DNA of 64,000 nt from Xestospongia muta (Eukaryota > Porifera > Demospongiae > Haplosclerida > Petrosiidae). Of the stretch, positions 1 to 12,345 are shown piece after piece (positions within the stretch are counted from its first letter, which is position 1; every line of letters starts with the position of its first letter). The notes under the pieces are model-generated. The model was given only the letters and a program-made list of their open reading frames with translations. It made no database searches and was not told the origin of the DNA. The stretch lies in the NCBI GenBank assembly GCA_963693285.1, contig OY848917.1, positions 2,296,501 through 2,360,500 on the forward strand. The letters are read 5' to 3'. The position numbers and the translations under genes were made by a program.

Positions 1-329
1 TATCTACTTTATCAACTTGATTGCTGGTCATTGATCAGCTAAGTAATCCTAAGAGTGATATGTATTACTAATATTTTGTATAATATATAGTTGACACTAT
101 AAATCTGTCACAAGATAAGGTTTCTACACAACTTATGTATAATTTTTTGTGACTATTCATAAATTTAGCTATCTTTTGTCTAATTAATAATTTGTATGAC
201 GACATAAAGGCGGAATATTCCGGTTTAGACCGCACGTTCTAGAATGTTAGACACGTGCCACTGCTTAGTGAATGTACGTCGTTGTCTTTGTCTTTATATC
301 TCCTGTTTTGTTAGCTGTACTACTTCAAG

Positions 330-467
330 ACTGTTATCACTGCATATTAGACTACGAACAAGCCAGTAGGTATTATGGAATCTGATAAATATTTATCGTT
401 TGTTTTTCATATAGGTTTCACGGGTACTCGGTTTTCGAAGACAAAAGACTTATCAATACGATCAGCT
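330..467 (+). other. Candidate 5' exons of a spliced transcript
   Basis: A possible first exon ends at 369 (CAGTAG before GTATTA). A second would run 415-467, between a TTTTTCATATAG acceptor and a GTAAGT donor. The intron between them would be 45 nt, matching the 46-nt introns of the two better supported genes in this window. No Met-initiated frame runs through these exons, so they look like 5' untranslated sequence or part of a non-coding RNA. The first exon's start is not visible. Splice sites were read by eye only. Confidence 0.25.
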
Positions 468-968
468 GTAAGTACTTTATAATAGTCTAATAACAATTGT
501 TAATGGTTTAGCGGGTATTAAAATCTGTTAGTCACCTTTTGCTCAATGGTATACTGGCGTATTATTACCTTGTCTCGGCTAGCTACTGTTTATTATTACA
601 TTGTGTAATGTTGGCCACTAACTGTTAATTGCATGCAAACTGTTACATGACTTTATCACCGTTACATATTGTCATTAGTAAGTAGAAGAGAAATAAGTTG
701 CTCAAGAAATTGTCAATACCTTCATTAAGTCTCCTACTAAATGGTCTGTCATCTCATTTGTAGACTTTACTGGTCAGTAGTAATCTTGATTTGGTTGGCA
801 CCTTTGATGTTCACATGAAATAGATACCAATTATTTATACTCTAGGAAACTTTATTCCAAGAGTATTAAACTGAGAACTTGTGTTGAAGGAGATATCTTC
901 TAATTTAGTGCCTCTCAATCAATGCGTGTTACCTTTGTTGTGGTTTGAGGTGATGCCTGTTAACTCAG

Positions 969-1305
969 ACATGTCTCATTGTACACTAGTGCTATTCAGC
1001 CTATTATGTCCAGATAAAGGTAGGACATGTCTCATTGTACACTAGTGCCATTCAGTCTGTTATGTCCAGATAAAGGTGGGACATGTCTCATTGTACACTA
1101 GTGCCATTCAGTCTGTTATGTCCAGATAAAGGTGGGACATGTCTCATTGTACACTAGTGCCATTCAGTCTGTTATGTCCAGATAAAGGTGAGACATGTCT
1201 AATTGTACACTAGTGCCATTCAGTCTGTTATGTCCAGATAAAGGTGGGACATGTCTAATTGTACACTAGTGCTATTCAGCCTATTATGTTGGGACAAAGG
1301 TCATG
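969..1305. repeat. 56-bp minisatellite, six copies
   Basis: Six head-to-tail copies of a 56-bp unit start with ACATGTCT at 969, 1025, 1081, 1137, 1193 and 1249. The first and last copies share variants (GCTATTCAGCCTATTATG) that differ from the inner four, and copies 5 and 6 read GTCTAATTG instead of GTCTCATTG. This suggests the inner units were homogenised or added later. If the transcript around it is real, the array lies in its long intron. Confidence 0.95.
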
Positions 1306-2134
1306 TCAATGCTAGTTAATTGCAATATATATATATATACGTGTCTTGTATTAATGAGACAGGGAGTCTTCATTGCCTTTTATTTATATCTGCATTTTTT
1401 CAATTGTTATCCTTTGCATTCTGTAAGATAAATGCATGTTTAAAGTGCATACCTGTTGTAACTTCATTTGAACTTGTGAGCTAGCTTCCTTCTTGTGAGT
1501 AGCAACTTACTGCATATGAGTAGGTCTATATATGCCATGCCCTCAACGTATAAAAACTTTAGTGAGCAGTAACGACAGTTTTGTATACTAGTTAACCTAG
1601 GCTACTTAAAGCTACATTTCCAATTTCAATTTGACAAATGGTTATGTCAAAGCTAACTAACATTTGTTGAGCCTTTTCTGATCATGGGTTTGTTTTCATA
1701 AAAAAGCGCATGCTTTATACACAAAACTTGTACAATAGTTAAAGATCTCTTGGACAAACTGTATGACCATGTTTTTAAGGCCTTGAATCAGGAAGGCATG
1801 TTGCTCAGACTTGTACTGCTGACATGTGATATGAGAACAGAGCTACTACAGACCTAATTTTCAACTGACATGTAACTATACTGTACATTCATTGATGACA
1901 ACTGATAACTCTTTATTGATGAATTTTGCGGTATTAAAATGGATAGATAATTTCGGATAATAATTAGGAAGCATTGCACTTCCAGTCGAGGTATTTGTTG
2001 AACTGATTTATATGTCAAGTATCTAATAGTAGAAAGTGTTAGCTATTTTATGCTCTATTCTTAATTGTCTAACAAATTAATACTGTTGTATTTATTTGTT
2101 TCTAGGTTATCTGTTCTTTTGATTACTAACTAAT

Positions 2135-2294
2135 ATGGCTGTATCAAAATATTATAATCTCTACAACCTGTGAGTGAATTATGTTGTAATACATGAACTT
2201 GTATGTTCAAATATTAAATGACACTGAATGTAGGTGTTGTTTGTTGTGCTGGTTTGCAATATCTACCATGTTTCCGCTGGTAGTTAACGTTTAA
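2135..2294 (+). CDS. Candidate 31-aa spliced micro-ORF (unrecognised)
   Basis: Two exons can be joined: one from 2106 (after TTTCTAG) to 2169 (before GTGAGT), and one from 2234 (after GAATGTAG). An ATG at 2135 gives 35 nt, then 61 nt to a TAA at 2292-2294, 31 residues in all. The second half is hydrophobic with two adjacent Cys (CCLLCWFAIS). The intron is 64 nt. An in-frame stop lies upstream of the ATG, and an AATAAA signal follows at 2426-2431, so this could be the last exon of the transcript beginning near 330. I recognise no family. It could equally be a chance ORF in a non-coding RNA. Confidence 0.22.
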
Positions 2295-2299
2295 ATGCG

Positions 2300-3129
2300 A
2301 TATGGTACATGTTTTAGCTGGGATTTAATTTTTGCAAAAAAGGATATATATTAACTAAATCATGACAGTTATTTTGCATAATTTAATATGGCAGACAGAC
2401 TGTGATAATTACAAATTAAGTTTTCAATAAAGACAACAAAACGTTTATTATTATCTATTATTTTTTATTTATAAAAGTTAAACAGAAATTATGATAGGGT
2501 CAAGTTGCATTGTAGTCTTTCCAGCCATACCATAATCCGTTCACAAGTATAGCAGACAAATCACAAGGAGGGTTGTAATAATCATATCGCGATTGCACTA
2601 TTGCTCTAAAATAATTTCTTGTTACATTACCAACATTATACAAGAGAACAGGAAAAGGAATTAATTCCATCAGTACATCATTAGCCAATTTTTAATTTAA
2701 AAAATGCATATACAAACGGATATGAAGCAAGTAAGGGCCTTTGTGGTTGTTTGTAGTTTGTGGTAGTGAACTGTTTTGCCTACATCTCCTCCTTTTAACC
2801 TCAAATTGTCTATAAGTACAATTATAGAAGTAGGTGCTTAATTTGACAAAAGACTGTTGTTGACATAGCCTAATTGTAGGCGGATTAGTCGTTTTAACAC
2901 AGCTGTATTAAAAGTAACATTGTCTTGTGTTAGTGAAACATGATTTTTGCTGCTGTTGGAGTCACAAGTCTAATTGTTGTGAACATCACTTTAGTCTGAC
3001 TAGGCAAAGGCATAGGTGTAGTAATGGCATCATTATTTACTTAAGTTGACACATGATTTATATGGTGTACATCATGATGAACTAATTCTCATTAGTAATC
3101 ATTTTATATAGCAAACAAAAATTGATAAT
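2300..3129. other. Intergenic, no gene seen
   Basis: AT-rich sequence with an AATAAA signal at 2426 and no convincing exon. A 62-codon minus-strand open frame at 2500-2688 shows no recognisable motif and is treated as chance. Confidence 0.6.
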
Positions 3130-5285
3130 AATTGTATGTAATGCAAAACATTAAAAAAAATCTTTCCAAAGTAATGCCTTCTTCTCTCGTTTTAATCATA
3201 ATTGTCTTCGCAATTTCATTTTTATTTATTTCATTTATCTTGTCCTTGTGTATATAAAGAATCATGCAATGATTGAACCACAGCTGAGTCATGGTGGTTT
3301 GCAAGCAAGTTTTCAAGTGCCTTAGAACAGAGAAAGAGCGTTCTGTAGTAGATGTAGTTACTGGAATGACGAAGAAGATTGTTAGCAGGTTAATCACCTC
3401 GGAGAACATTTCTTTACTCGTGGAAACTTCATTCATTACATCACATAAAGTTCTATCATTAGTCACCTGAACAATGGGAGGGGCCCCAATTACTTTACCA
3501 TTTCTTGTGTGGATAAGATAAGGCAGCATTTGAATTTTTAACCTCATTATGTTTGTATTAGCCATGAAGATCACCAGAAATTTACAGTTAGCTGCATCCA
3601 AGAGTGTCTTTTCTATTACTGCTATCAAATATATGGAAATAGCTATAAAAGCAAATAAAAGTAACTCTATAAATCTGATTGATGGCAAGCCTCACTTTTG
3701 TCAAAAGCGCTTTTTTTAATCCAGTTTATTAATTAAGAGATCAAGGTCAAATATTGTATAGTTGTCTCAGCAGCCATTGTTGCTTCTTGAACAGTGGTAT
3801 CTTTATCCTGTAATGTCAAAGAGAGCTGCTCTGTACCAGAGAAATTTAGATGGGATAACTTCAATTCAAAGATAGTTTTAAATTTATCCATCATTGCTAG
3901 CAATCCCCCAGCTTTTCTACCATAGTCATCATGAGTTTTTACATTGATCTGCTCCAAAGCAACACCAAGAACACTGTATTTACTAAGAACAGCATCAAAG
4001 GCAGCTGTTTGTACAATCCATCGTGTGGGACAGAGTGGTTTTTAAACTTGTTTTGGCTTGAATTACATACCTGAGTTTGTAGAGTTTCAAAGAGGGATGT
4101 TTGTTGGGTGAGTAATGAATCAGCTGTGAAACTTCCATTATAAAATCTAAAACATCTCTGACAGAGGAACACTGTTGGCCAACTGATTGTAAATACAAAT
4201 TTGTGCAATGTGCAAAGCAGTGTACAAATAGTGCTGTGGGAACATCTTTTTTTTATCTGAGCTTCTACCCCATTTAGCTAACTAACCACTCATGTTTGAA
4301 GTCCCATCATACGCCTGACCATGACACTGGGAAAGGGAAAATTGAATTAAGCAATCTATTATGGCTTTCACTATTGTTTCAGAGTTTGTCTTGGGAAGCT
4401 GTATCAGTTCAACAGCGTCTTCATGGATAGTAAATGTATTGTTATCTACCCATCGAATGCAAATGACCAATTGCTCTTGATTACTCACATCCTTTGCCTC
4501 GTCTACAATAAGGGAAAAACATCTTGCCTTTATGATATCAGTCAAAGCATTCTTTATGCATGCAATCCTAAACGATCAACCTGCTCATTTAAAATTGAAG
4601 GAGAAAAATACTTCCTCTATTCAATCCACCTTTTTAAGTCAAGAAAATCTGAGTTTCAAAAGTTGCAGCGAATTTCCTTCTAATTCTTGATGCCCTCTTA
4701 TTGCTAAGCCCTGTCGTAAGTAGGAATTGGAGTAATGAAATTTGCCTCAGAACCATTTCACGATGTGATTGTTGATCACTAGCCAAATTTTCTGGATCAA
4801 AGTGGAAACATTGTCCTGTTGATTCATTAGCTCTATTTTTAATACAACTTGCTTGTGTAGATGTGATAAGCTATGTTAATGGAGTTTTTCACAAGCTCTT
4901 TTTTTCAATTGTCAAAGCCATTGGTTATAAAAGTTTCCTTTCCTTTCTTTGACATTTCTAACAATATATTATTGCTACAATAACGGCAATAACAACAGAA
5001 TGCTTTCTTCTTTGTTATGCACAATGACATGGAAAGGCTTTATTCCAGGTAGAAGAAAAGTTTCGATACTTATTGCCCTGTTTTCTTCTAAGCTTTGACA
5101 ATATGTTAGGGTCAGGAGTCAAACCCCCCAAGCAACATTCTGATGTACAACATGAAAGATCATGTTGAACTTAATCATTAGTAGGGTTGTTGTTATGTAC
5201 AATTCTGAGGATTAGATGTATTGTCAGATGTCTGACCTTTATTAGAACATGCTGAATTATCAGTAGCCTGAGACATTGAAAATTA
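3130..5285 (-). pseudogene. Decayed hAT transposase (TTF/ZMYM1-like type)
   Basis: Broken minus-strand pieces keep the order of a TTF-zinc-finger hAT transposase. From the 5' side: an acidic, polar N-terminus starting at an ATG near 5267; a Cys-rich patch near 4960-5010; the catalytic-Asp region FSLIVDEAKDVSNQEQL (4282-4545); the downstream motif GQAYDGTSNMSG; a middle segment with HDDYGRKAGGLLA (3733-3957); and the C-terminal dimerisation region with TSTTERSFSVLRHLKT (3104-3688). Several frameshifts and stops separate these pieces, so no full product is possible. This is an old DNA-transposon remnant. Terminal inverted repeats were not found by eye. The family assignment rests on the motif order and is fairly secure. 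Confidence 0.85.
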
Positions 5286-5462
5286 TAGCTTCATCTGTTT
5301 CATCCTTTTTGGTGGAGGAGACATTGTCCATATAGAGTTGATGTTAACAGGTTGTACGATCAGTATAGAAGGGAGAGATGGAGGATTTTGTAAACCAAAC
5401 CTGTCCACATAATTTTAAGTAATCTATCAACTGTTGTATGTACACATTATCTTCTTATACAG

Positions 5463-6072
5463 TGCCATATTTACAACTGCAGGACTCTTGTTATTTAACA
5501 TGCAATATTTACAACTGCAGGACTCTTGTTATTTAACGTGCAATATTTACAACTGCAGGACTCTTGTAATTTAACGTGCAATATTTACAACTGCAGGACT
5601 CTTGTTATTTAACGTGCAATATTTACAACTGCAGGACTCTTGTTATTTAACGTGCAATATTTACAACTGCAGGACTCTTGTTATTTAACGTGCAATATTT
5701 ACAACTGCAGGACTCTTGTTATTTAACGTGCAATATTTACAACTGCAGGACTCTTGTTATTTAACGTGCAATATTTACAACTGCAGGACTCTTGTTATTT
5801 AACGTGCAATATTTACAACTGCAGGACTCTTGTTATTTAACGTGCAATATTTACAACTGCAGGACTCTTGTTATTTAACGTGCAATATTTACAACTGCAG
5901 GACTCTTGTTATTTAGCATGCAATATTTACAACTGGAGTACTCTTGTTATTTAACATGCAATATTTACAACTGCAGGACTCTTGTTATTTAACGTGCAAT
6001 ATTTACAACTGCAGGACTCTTGTTATTTAGTGTGCAATATTTACAATTGCAGGACTCTTGTTATTCAACTAT
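5463..6072. repeat. 38-bp minisatellite, about 16 copies
   Basis: A 38-bp unit containing ATATTTACAACTGCAGGACT repeats at exact 38-bp steps from 5467 to 6037. Most inner copies are identical. Variants gather at the ends (CATG instead of CGTG at the left; GGAGTACT, TAGTG and ATTGC towards the right). Each typical unit has a CTGCAG (PstI) site. Uniform inner and variant outer copies point to recent expansion by unequal exchange or slippage. No spacers are present. Confidence 0.97.
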
Positions 6073-7662
6073 TCTCTTTGCACAGAAGCAGATAATGACA
6101 AAACATCCTGGAGCCGGAATCTTTATGCACTAGAGAAACCAATATTATTAAATTATTTATTCAAAGTTTACTTACAATGTCCCTGTAGTTTATAACACGT
6201 GAACCGACTTCTCCATTGTAGACTTGTCTTCTCTTCTTACTTCATTGGACGTCTTGCCCTACCTCTCAATCTTAATTCATCTTTGTTCATTGTCCTCTGC
6301 CGTCTTAGATGATGGACTCTCTTCCCAATCTAGTATTAACACCAAAATTGAGCTCAATGGAATAATCTACGTACTTTGATGTCATCCAAAATTGTCCCAT
6401 TGACATTACAAATGTGGGGCTTGCTCAGGCTTGCCCTAGAATTATATATATGTTCTTTTGAACAAAAGATGAAATCCAGTTACTTTGAAGCCTACTTTTA
6501 AATGTCAATAATTAATTTATCAACAAATGATAGTTGGTGCAGAATCATTTTAGCTGCTTTTATGTCAGTTAAATGTTTGATGCGGCTATTGTATTTCAAT
6601 TAGCTATTTCTTTAATTGAACACTTAAAGCAACAACCTTTTCTTGTACCAATAACTTTTACCACCTTAAAGGAGGGGTAATATAGCCACAATTGTCTGCT
6701 ATTTTACTAAAATTTATTACTGAATAATTATTATTACATTAAATTGGTGTCTTTTATATCGGTAGAAAGACTATAATTAGTTTCTCTTCCCACTGTTGGT
6801 AATATTACATATTTTGTGTAAATAGTTGAAAAAAAAAGAAAAAATAGCAAAATGTCATTGACTAAATAAACTCCTCATTTACACATGATGTAACAAGAAC
6901 TTGATATAGTGATGGTGATTGCAAGAAGACTTGATTTTGTTGTTGTTCTTATGTTCAACCTTTAACCAGATGTCTCTGATGCGCTGTGTAACTAGATCTG
7001 TTCTGAGTCGTGGATGTAGTTGGTTGTTCTAATGCTACAGGAGCTGAGACTTCAGAAGATCTAGATCTACTTGTCATAAACAAAGCAGTTTAAAGAGTTT
7101 TTTCTGCCGTTGTCATCACTTTACTTGTTGTTTTCTTAATAAAATTGAATATTTAATAATAGTTACTACATTGTATTTAGAATAGTTTCTGTACAACTTG
7201 GACTTCATAAAAGCTTTTGGCAGTTCTTTAGATGTAGTAGCACTTCCAAATTATTTCTTTGTCTCTGTATGTATATCTTCATTCTTATCATGTGATGTGA
7301 TTCCCAATGAATTGAATTAATATTATTTAGTATACTATGTTCCTGCAATCTAAAAACAGTTTGTATTTCGGAGAAAAGAGTTACTCTTTGTTAAACTGAA
7401 TGGAAAGTATTTCATTTAGTTTGCTTCATAACATGCCTGATCAGATGTATATTTTTAGTTTTTTTCTTTTAGCTGAAGTTAAACAATATCATGTTCTTAA
7501 TTCAAGCAATGCACAACACCTGTAAGTTTCATATCTTCCTGCTTGGGTCTGTTAATTTAGCATCAATAAATCTAGGCAGTCATCTTGAACTAATTGGCTA
7601 ACCTTTATTTTAAGATAATGATCTTGACATAATAGCTATAAGCAAGATGAAGTAGATGGCAT
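6073..7662. other. Intergenic, no gene seen
   Basis: AT-rich DNA with A and T runs and no open frame longer than about 60 codons. I see no recognisable transposase motif, RNA gene or splice-bounded exon. Confidence 0.6.
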
Positions 7663-8343
7663 TTAAACCCTTCACGTGCATTATTCAATCATTGAACATT
7701 AAAGATGTGGTGTGGGAAAAAATTTCCTTGAATCAACTACTGGCTTGTCTTAACATATTAAGGCTTTTTGTGGTTTATATTTATAGTCTAAAAATAACTT
7801 GTTGGCTCTTTGTGGTCAGCCACGAGGTGCTGTGGGAAGATGCGAGTCAGTGAGACAGTTGGAGTTGGTCAATGCTTTGTACCATTCTGTTAATAGCTGT
7901 TTGAAATATATGACTGGCTCTGCTTCAGGTAAGTTACTCTTTCGTCCTAGATTTTCTTGAAACTGGGGAATACTATTAGCAGTCAATGTTGGAACATTAG
8001 TATTAGTAAGAATAGTTTGAGAAGTAGACATAGTACCTGTAGGTGAGACAATTGTAATACTACTAGTTTCTTGTTTATCAAAAAAAAAACAATTATCATC
8101 TTGTTTGTCATTATCAACTATGAAGCCATCGAAATTATCATCACTAAAGCCGTAGTTTGTCCTCCATCATTTGGAGCAATACTTCAGGGTTGTTAGAACT
8201 GAGAAATGCACCATTTTGAAAGTACTCAATGCAAACAATAGCGTTTGTTTTGTAACAACTCCTGGTGCCTAAAAGAGCCTTCTGTGTTTTGCAATGAAAC
8301 TAGGTGGGGTTCCGTATGGAGCCTTCTGCAAATAAAGGGTTAA
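7663..8343. mobile_element. Candidate piggyBac-type element bounded by TTAA
   Basis: The left edge reads TTAAACCCTTCACGTGC at 7663. The right edge, read on the other strand, is TTAACCCTTTATTTGC at 8343. TTAA targets followed by CCCTT ends are typical of piggyBac-superfamily elements, though the left end has one extra A. Inside, a minus-strand open stretch (7816 to about 8170) is rich in Asp and Asn before a Ser/Thr-rich segment, like the acidic N-terminus of piggyBac transposases, but no catalytic region is present. This may be a non-autonomous derivative. The assignment is tentative. Confidence 0.3.
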
Positions 8344-8476
8344 ATCAGAGTGTAAATGTTACTAACTTACTCTTTCATTAATAGTTTTCTCATTACTTTT
8401 CAAAAATTGACGCTATCAAGATAAAACAATAATAAATTTAAAACAGTAATAATAAAATTTTAAGCATCTTCAAAAT

Positions 8477-8663
8477 TTATGGAAGATCCTCTCTGAATGT
8501 CATGATTATGACTCTATCATCCCTCTGTTCACCACGTCCATCTGCTGTCTGTCTGTCCACCATGTCTGTGAACACATTGGTGACCCTCCCCACCTTTGTT
8601 ACTTTCTCTACCACCTTCACTTCCTCTTTTATGTTGCCATGAAATATAAAGAAGTCGGTAGTT
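8477..8663 (-). pseudogene. Unrecognised coding-like stretch or terminal exon
   Basis: About 60 codons are open on the minus strand, ending at a TAA at 8477-8479. The composition is charged and protein-like (for example KEEVKVVEKVTKVGRVTNV and GRGEQRDDRVIIMTFREDL), unlike the low-complexity open frames around it. An in-frame stop closes it upstream at 8664, so it would be a last exon or a fragment. No family is recognised, and a transposon origin is possible. Confidence 0.25.
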
Positions 8664-11600
8664 TAATTTTACTTGATTCTCTATTCCAGTTTTCTCTTTT
8701 TATAGATTAAGTTTCTTATCTTTTTTTGAGAATTACTTCAAACTCCTCTACAGTCTTTTTTTCTCTCTAAATGTGTTTTCTTCATTTCCATTTGTTGGCT
8801 TATCTCTTCTACTGTTTACATTGAAATAAACACATCACTCATTGTAAATACAGCAGTTTTTATGACTACTAATAAAATCCGCATTCAAGTGCAGTCTGGA
8901 CCAATGCATAAATTAATTCAAGTTGTTTAATAGTTAGTTTCCTTTTTTTTTTAAAGTTAAGCTAATAATACCAAAGTAAGCAAGTAAAATTATTAATATA
9001 TAATAAATAGTTTAATTATTCAAAAAAAACCGGATTTTGTGAGATACACTACACCTAATAATCTACCAAGAATTGATGCTGCATTTCCTCTTTGAATTAC
9101 TACTGATAGTCTTTGAAGTATGAAATTGTGATATTCCAGACCAAAGTAATCATGATGTTACAATTGTCACTGTGACAAAATAGTGGGCTGGGTCAAGATG
9201 GTTGTATTTTGACATTTTCTAATCCTCAGCCTGCTTTGCTGCTACTTCATCCTCAGATGAAGCAAATGTCCTGTCAAAAGTGCAAAAGTCTCTGCATCTA
9301 GTTTTACTATTGCTTGTATTCAATAGTTACGATTTACCTGTATCACATGATATCCTGCTTCTGCCTAGATAAAAGTTTGTTGCTTTTTTGCGTACAGCTT
9401 GTGAAGAGTTAGTATATTCGTTTAATACTACATCAACACTACGTACACCAAGAGATTACATGATTACCTGATGTACCTGGCCTTTTTTAAATTGATAATT
9501 TTTAAAAATATTAAAATGATGATTGCATACAAAATATAATTATTAAAATAAATGACCAGTTTTGGCTGTCATCACACATCAACATAAAATGATTTATTTG
9601 AGCAAATCTGACCAAATGAAAAGATGATCAATGTATATCTTTTAACTTGTTATTTTTATAGACTCAAATTTATTGTGATTGAAATTGTGCAAATGGTTGA
9701 GCCAAGCATAAATGAACGGGATGAGATTGATGTGGAAATAAATTTCTTCGATGACAAGACCTCGGGATGAGATTGATGTGGAAATAAATTTCTTCAATGA
9801 CAAGACCTATGCCTTTCCATCAATGCTTGTAATCAATGTAGCTGTTGAAATAATAGAGGCATATAATTGTTAAGCCTCTTTTAAAAATTTGATGTTTGAC
9901 AAGCAACCATTGGAGATTGGAACTTTGATGCTACTTTTTGCATGTTAAAATTTCTTTTCTCTTTTGTTATAGCCCCCTTTTTCTTGCTGAGTGGGTCCAA
10001 AATTACTTTCAATGTCACCACAGGGCAGAATTGACTAAAATATGATTCCAACTGTACTTGTGACACTAGTGCCTCATTATAAATCAGTTGTGCTTAGCAA
10101 AATATTTTTGATTAGCCTTTTTGTGCAAGTAAATAAATATCATGTGGCTTGCTAATTTTTCAAGCAATCTAGTAATATAGCAATGATCTTCCTTTATACA
10201 TCCAAGTTGTTGTTGATAAATTAATAATTATGATAATTGTTCAAGCACTTTACACTCGAAGACTGTTCATTGACTTCATATAGTACATTAAAAATAATCA
10301 AATAAATAGCAAAATGATCAAATAAATAGCACGTTCTGTCTACAATCAGATCATCAAAGACAGGCACACACAAGCCATATCTCTTACCATTGGTATAGTC
10401 AAGTCTTCTTCTGTGATTTTAATCTTTACACTGGGAGTGGAGTGTGGAGTATAAACTGCACATATTTGTTTCAAAACTTATAAAATGTGCAAACTCTTGT
10501 TTAAATATGTGTTGGTGTCCTCATCCAAGAAGGCAATTGCATTTCACACCTTTTGACTTTTGTCATTACTTGCTTGAGTTGCATAATGATGTACAGCTGT
10601 ATGTGTATGTACCAATACTATTACTATATTATGTCGTGTATTTTGAAGCACAAGGAAGTTAGAAATGGCCTAACACAATGTGTATGTGTTTGTTGATTGT
10701 TAGAAGACAAGACAAATCTGATGTCCTTAAGAAACAGAACAATGGCTATTCAAGATGGAAGTCAAGTTGACTTCATTTAGTATAGTTTTACATCTTCAAC
10801 CTCTGATCAATTTTCTATTTAGCATGCACAATTAATTGGGTTCCTAATTGGCACGAGAGCACTCGTACACACATACTGTAACTCTCACCCATGTGGAGTG
10901 TTAAATATTATATGGTGATAGTAACTGTTTCACATTTTTGCAATTGTGATGCCACAAGATGTTTTGTATACATGGGACAAGCATATGTTGTACATGTGCT
11001 AGAACTCAAAATACAACAAGTAGTCCAGAATTGCTCAAAAGGTATCTGTAGTTCTGTAGTTAACAAAGTTTTCATTATACCTCAGAATATTTGGATGATA
11101 CCCTTGACATATGAGACTTGTGAGTCTATGAGGTATCCAGATTATTACATCTCTTTGACATATGAGACTCTATGAGGAATCCTGGTTATTACATCACTTT
11201 GAACACTTGCAAAACAATGACATTTATTTTTCCGGATTAATTTCTTTTTGAACCAAAGAACTTGGATTCTTATTTTCATTTGTAGGAAAGCAGAATAGAT
11301 TGTTTTAGAAATAGATATAACATATACCACTGATAAGTTTGCTACCTTTGTTGTATTGGTATGATCACAGAGTTTCTTTCTCAATTCCTAGCAGCTATCA
11401 CTTTTTTGGATTTTGTAAACACAGAACACAATGAGGTCAAATGGGAGCACAAATCCCATCTTTTTTTGTTCGTTCGTTTGTAGATTACATCTGGTGTCAT
11501 TACCACAAGTGCATTCAAGACTTGTCTCATTATTATTCAATGTAGACATTAACACCTATACTGTCTCTTTGTAGCTTCTCCACCAGTAGTTAGAATCTTT

Positions 11601-12130
11601 TGTGTATTCACTATTTAGTCTATGTTTAAAGTATTTGGATTAGCAAAATAAAGAATTTGCTAGTGCCCACAACAATCTACTTTGCAACATTGTCGGATTT
11701 TTTACATGGTGTAGTATGAAGATGTTTCTACACCACAAAGTGGACCAATGATTTGATAAGAACTGTATTTTCTTGTTGACCTATCAACATTCTAAATTGT
11801 TTACTAAATTGAAGAGTCTTCAGAGAGGAGTTTGGAGATGAGTACACTAAACACACTTAAACTTTAGTGATGATTGACCATGCAGCTGTACTACTATTCA
11901 CTTTCCTTTTAATAGTTACAACAAATATAAATGTTGAGAGGTGCAGTGGTCCCTTCAGTATGGAAAGGGTTTAAACCAATATTCCTTTCTAAATATAGCT
12001 CTTGTTGGCTGGTTTGTCTCAACATGTTGTCATGTTGTATTTTTATTAAGCAATGTATGACTAGCCACTTGTGGGGTTGGTAAAAAATCATGCATTTTAT
12101 TGTCTTAAATTATTTGCTTAAAATCTTATT
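8664..12130. other. Intergenic, no gene seen
   Basis: AT-rich DNA with scattered frames of 60-94 codons that lack recognisable motifs. The one structured item is a 46-bp tandem duplication at 9717-9808. Nothing else can be supported. Confidence 0.55.
9717..9808. repeat. 46-bp direct duplication
   Basis: Two adjacent 46-bp copies (9717-9762 and 9763-9808) begin CGGGATGAGATTGATGTGG and differ at one base (TTCGATGAC against TTCAATGAC). The second continues into a plus-strand open stretch that stops near 9873. The duplicated part reads DEIDVEINFF in one frame, so it may come from a lost coding exon. Confidence 0.8.
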
Positions 12131-12345
12131 TTTAAATGTTGATTATTATCTGTTTGTCCAAGAGAGGTTAAGGCTGAAGGAACGTCATTTATGACTCCAC
12201 ACCTCAAGCTCTGTTTTTTAGCTTAATAACTAGTTGTGCACAGTCTCTGTTTAAGAGGAGGGACTAATGAGCTTTAGTAATAGATATAGCATATACTGCA
12301 CTAATTAGTTCACTTCTTCATATTGTTAAAATTTGACTTGACTTA
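12131..12345 (+). repeat. Dispersed repeat family A, copy 1
   Basis: One member of a diverged dispersed family. Recurrent landmarks are a GATGAAGGAA-like box, TTTAGCTTAATA, a GTGCAGTC-like box, and the end block ATAGATATAGCATATACTGC followed by ACTAATTAG. No coding capacity is visible. It is probably a non-autonomous transposon or part of a larger element. Confidence 0.6.

Noticed and set aside
3939..4208. Independent minus-strand genes of 67-89 codons
   Set aside because: They overlap the decayed hAT transposase in shifted frames and arise from its frameshifts.
5463..6072. CRISPR-like array of short repeats
   Set aside because: Copies abut with no unique spacers, no cas genes are near, and the genome is eukaryotic. 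It is a minisatellite.
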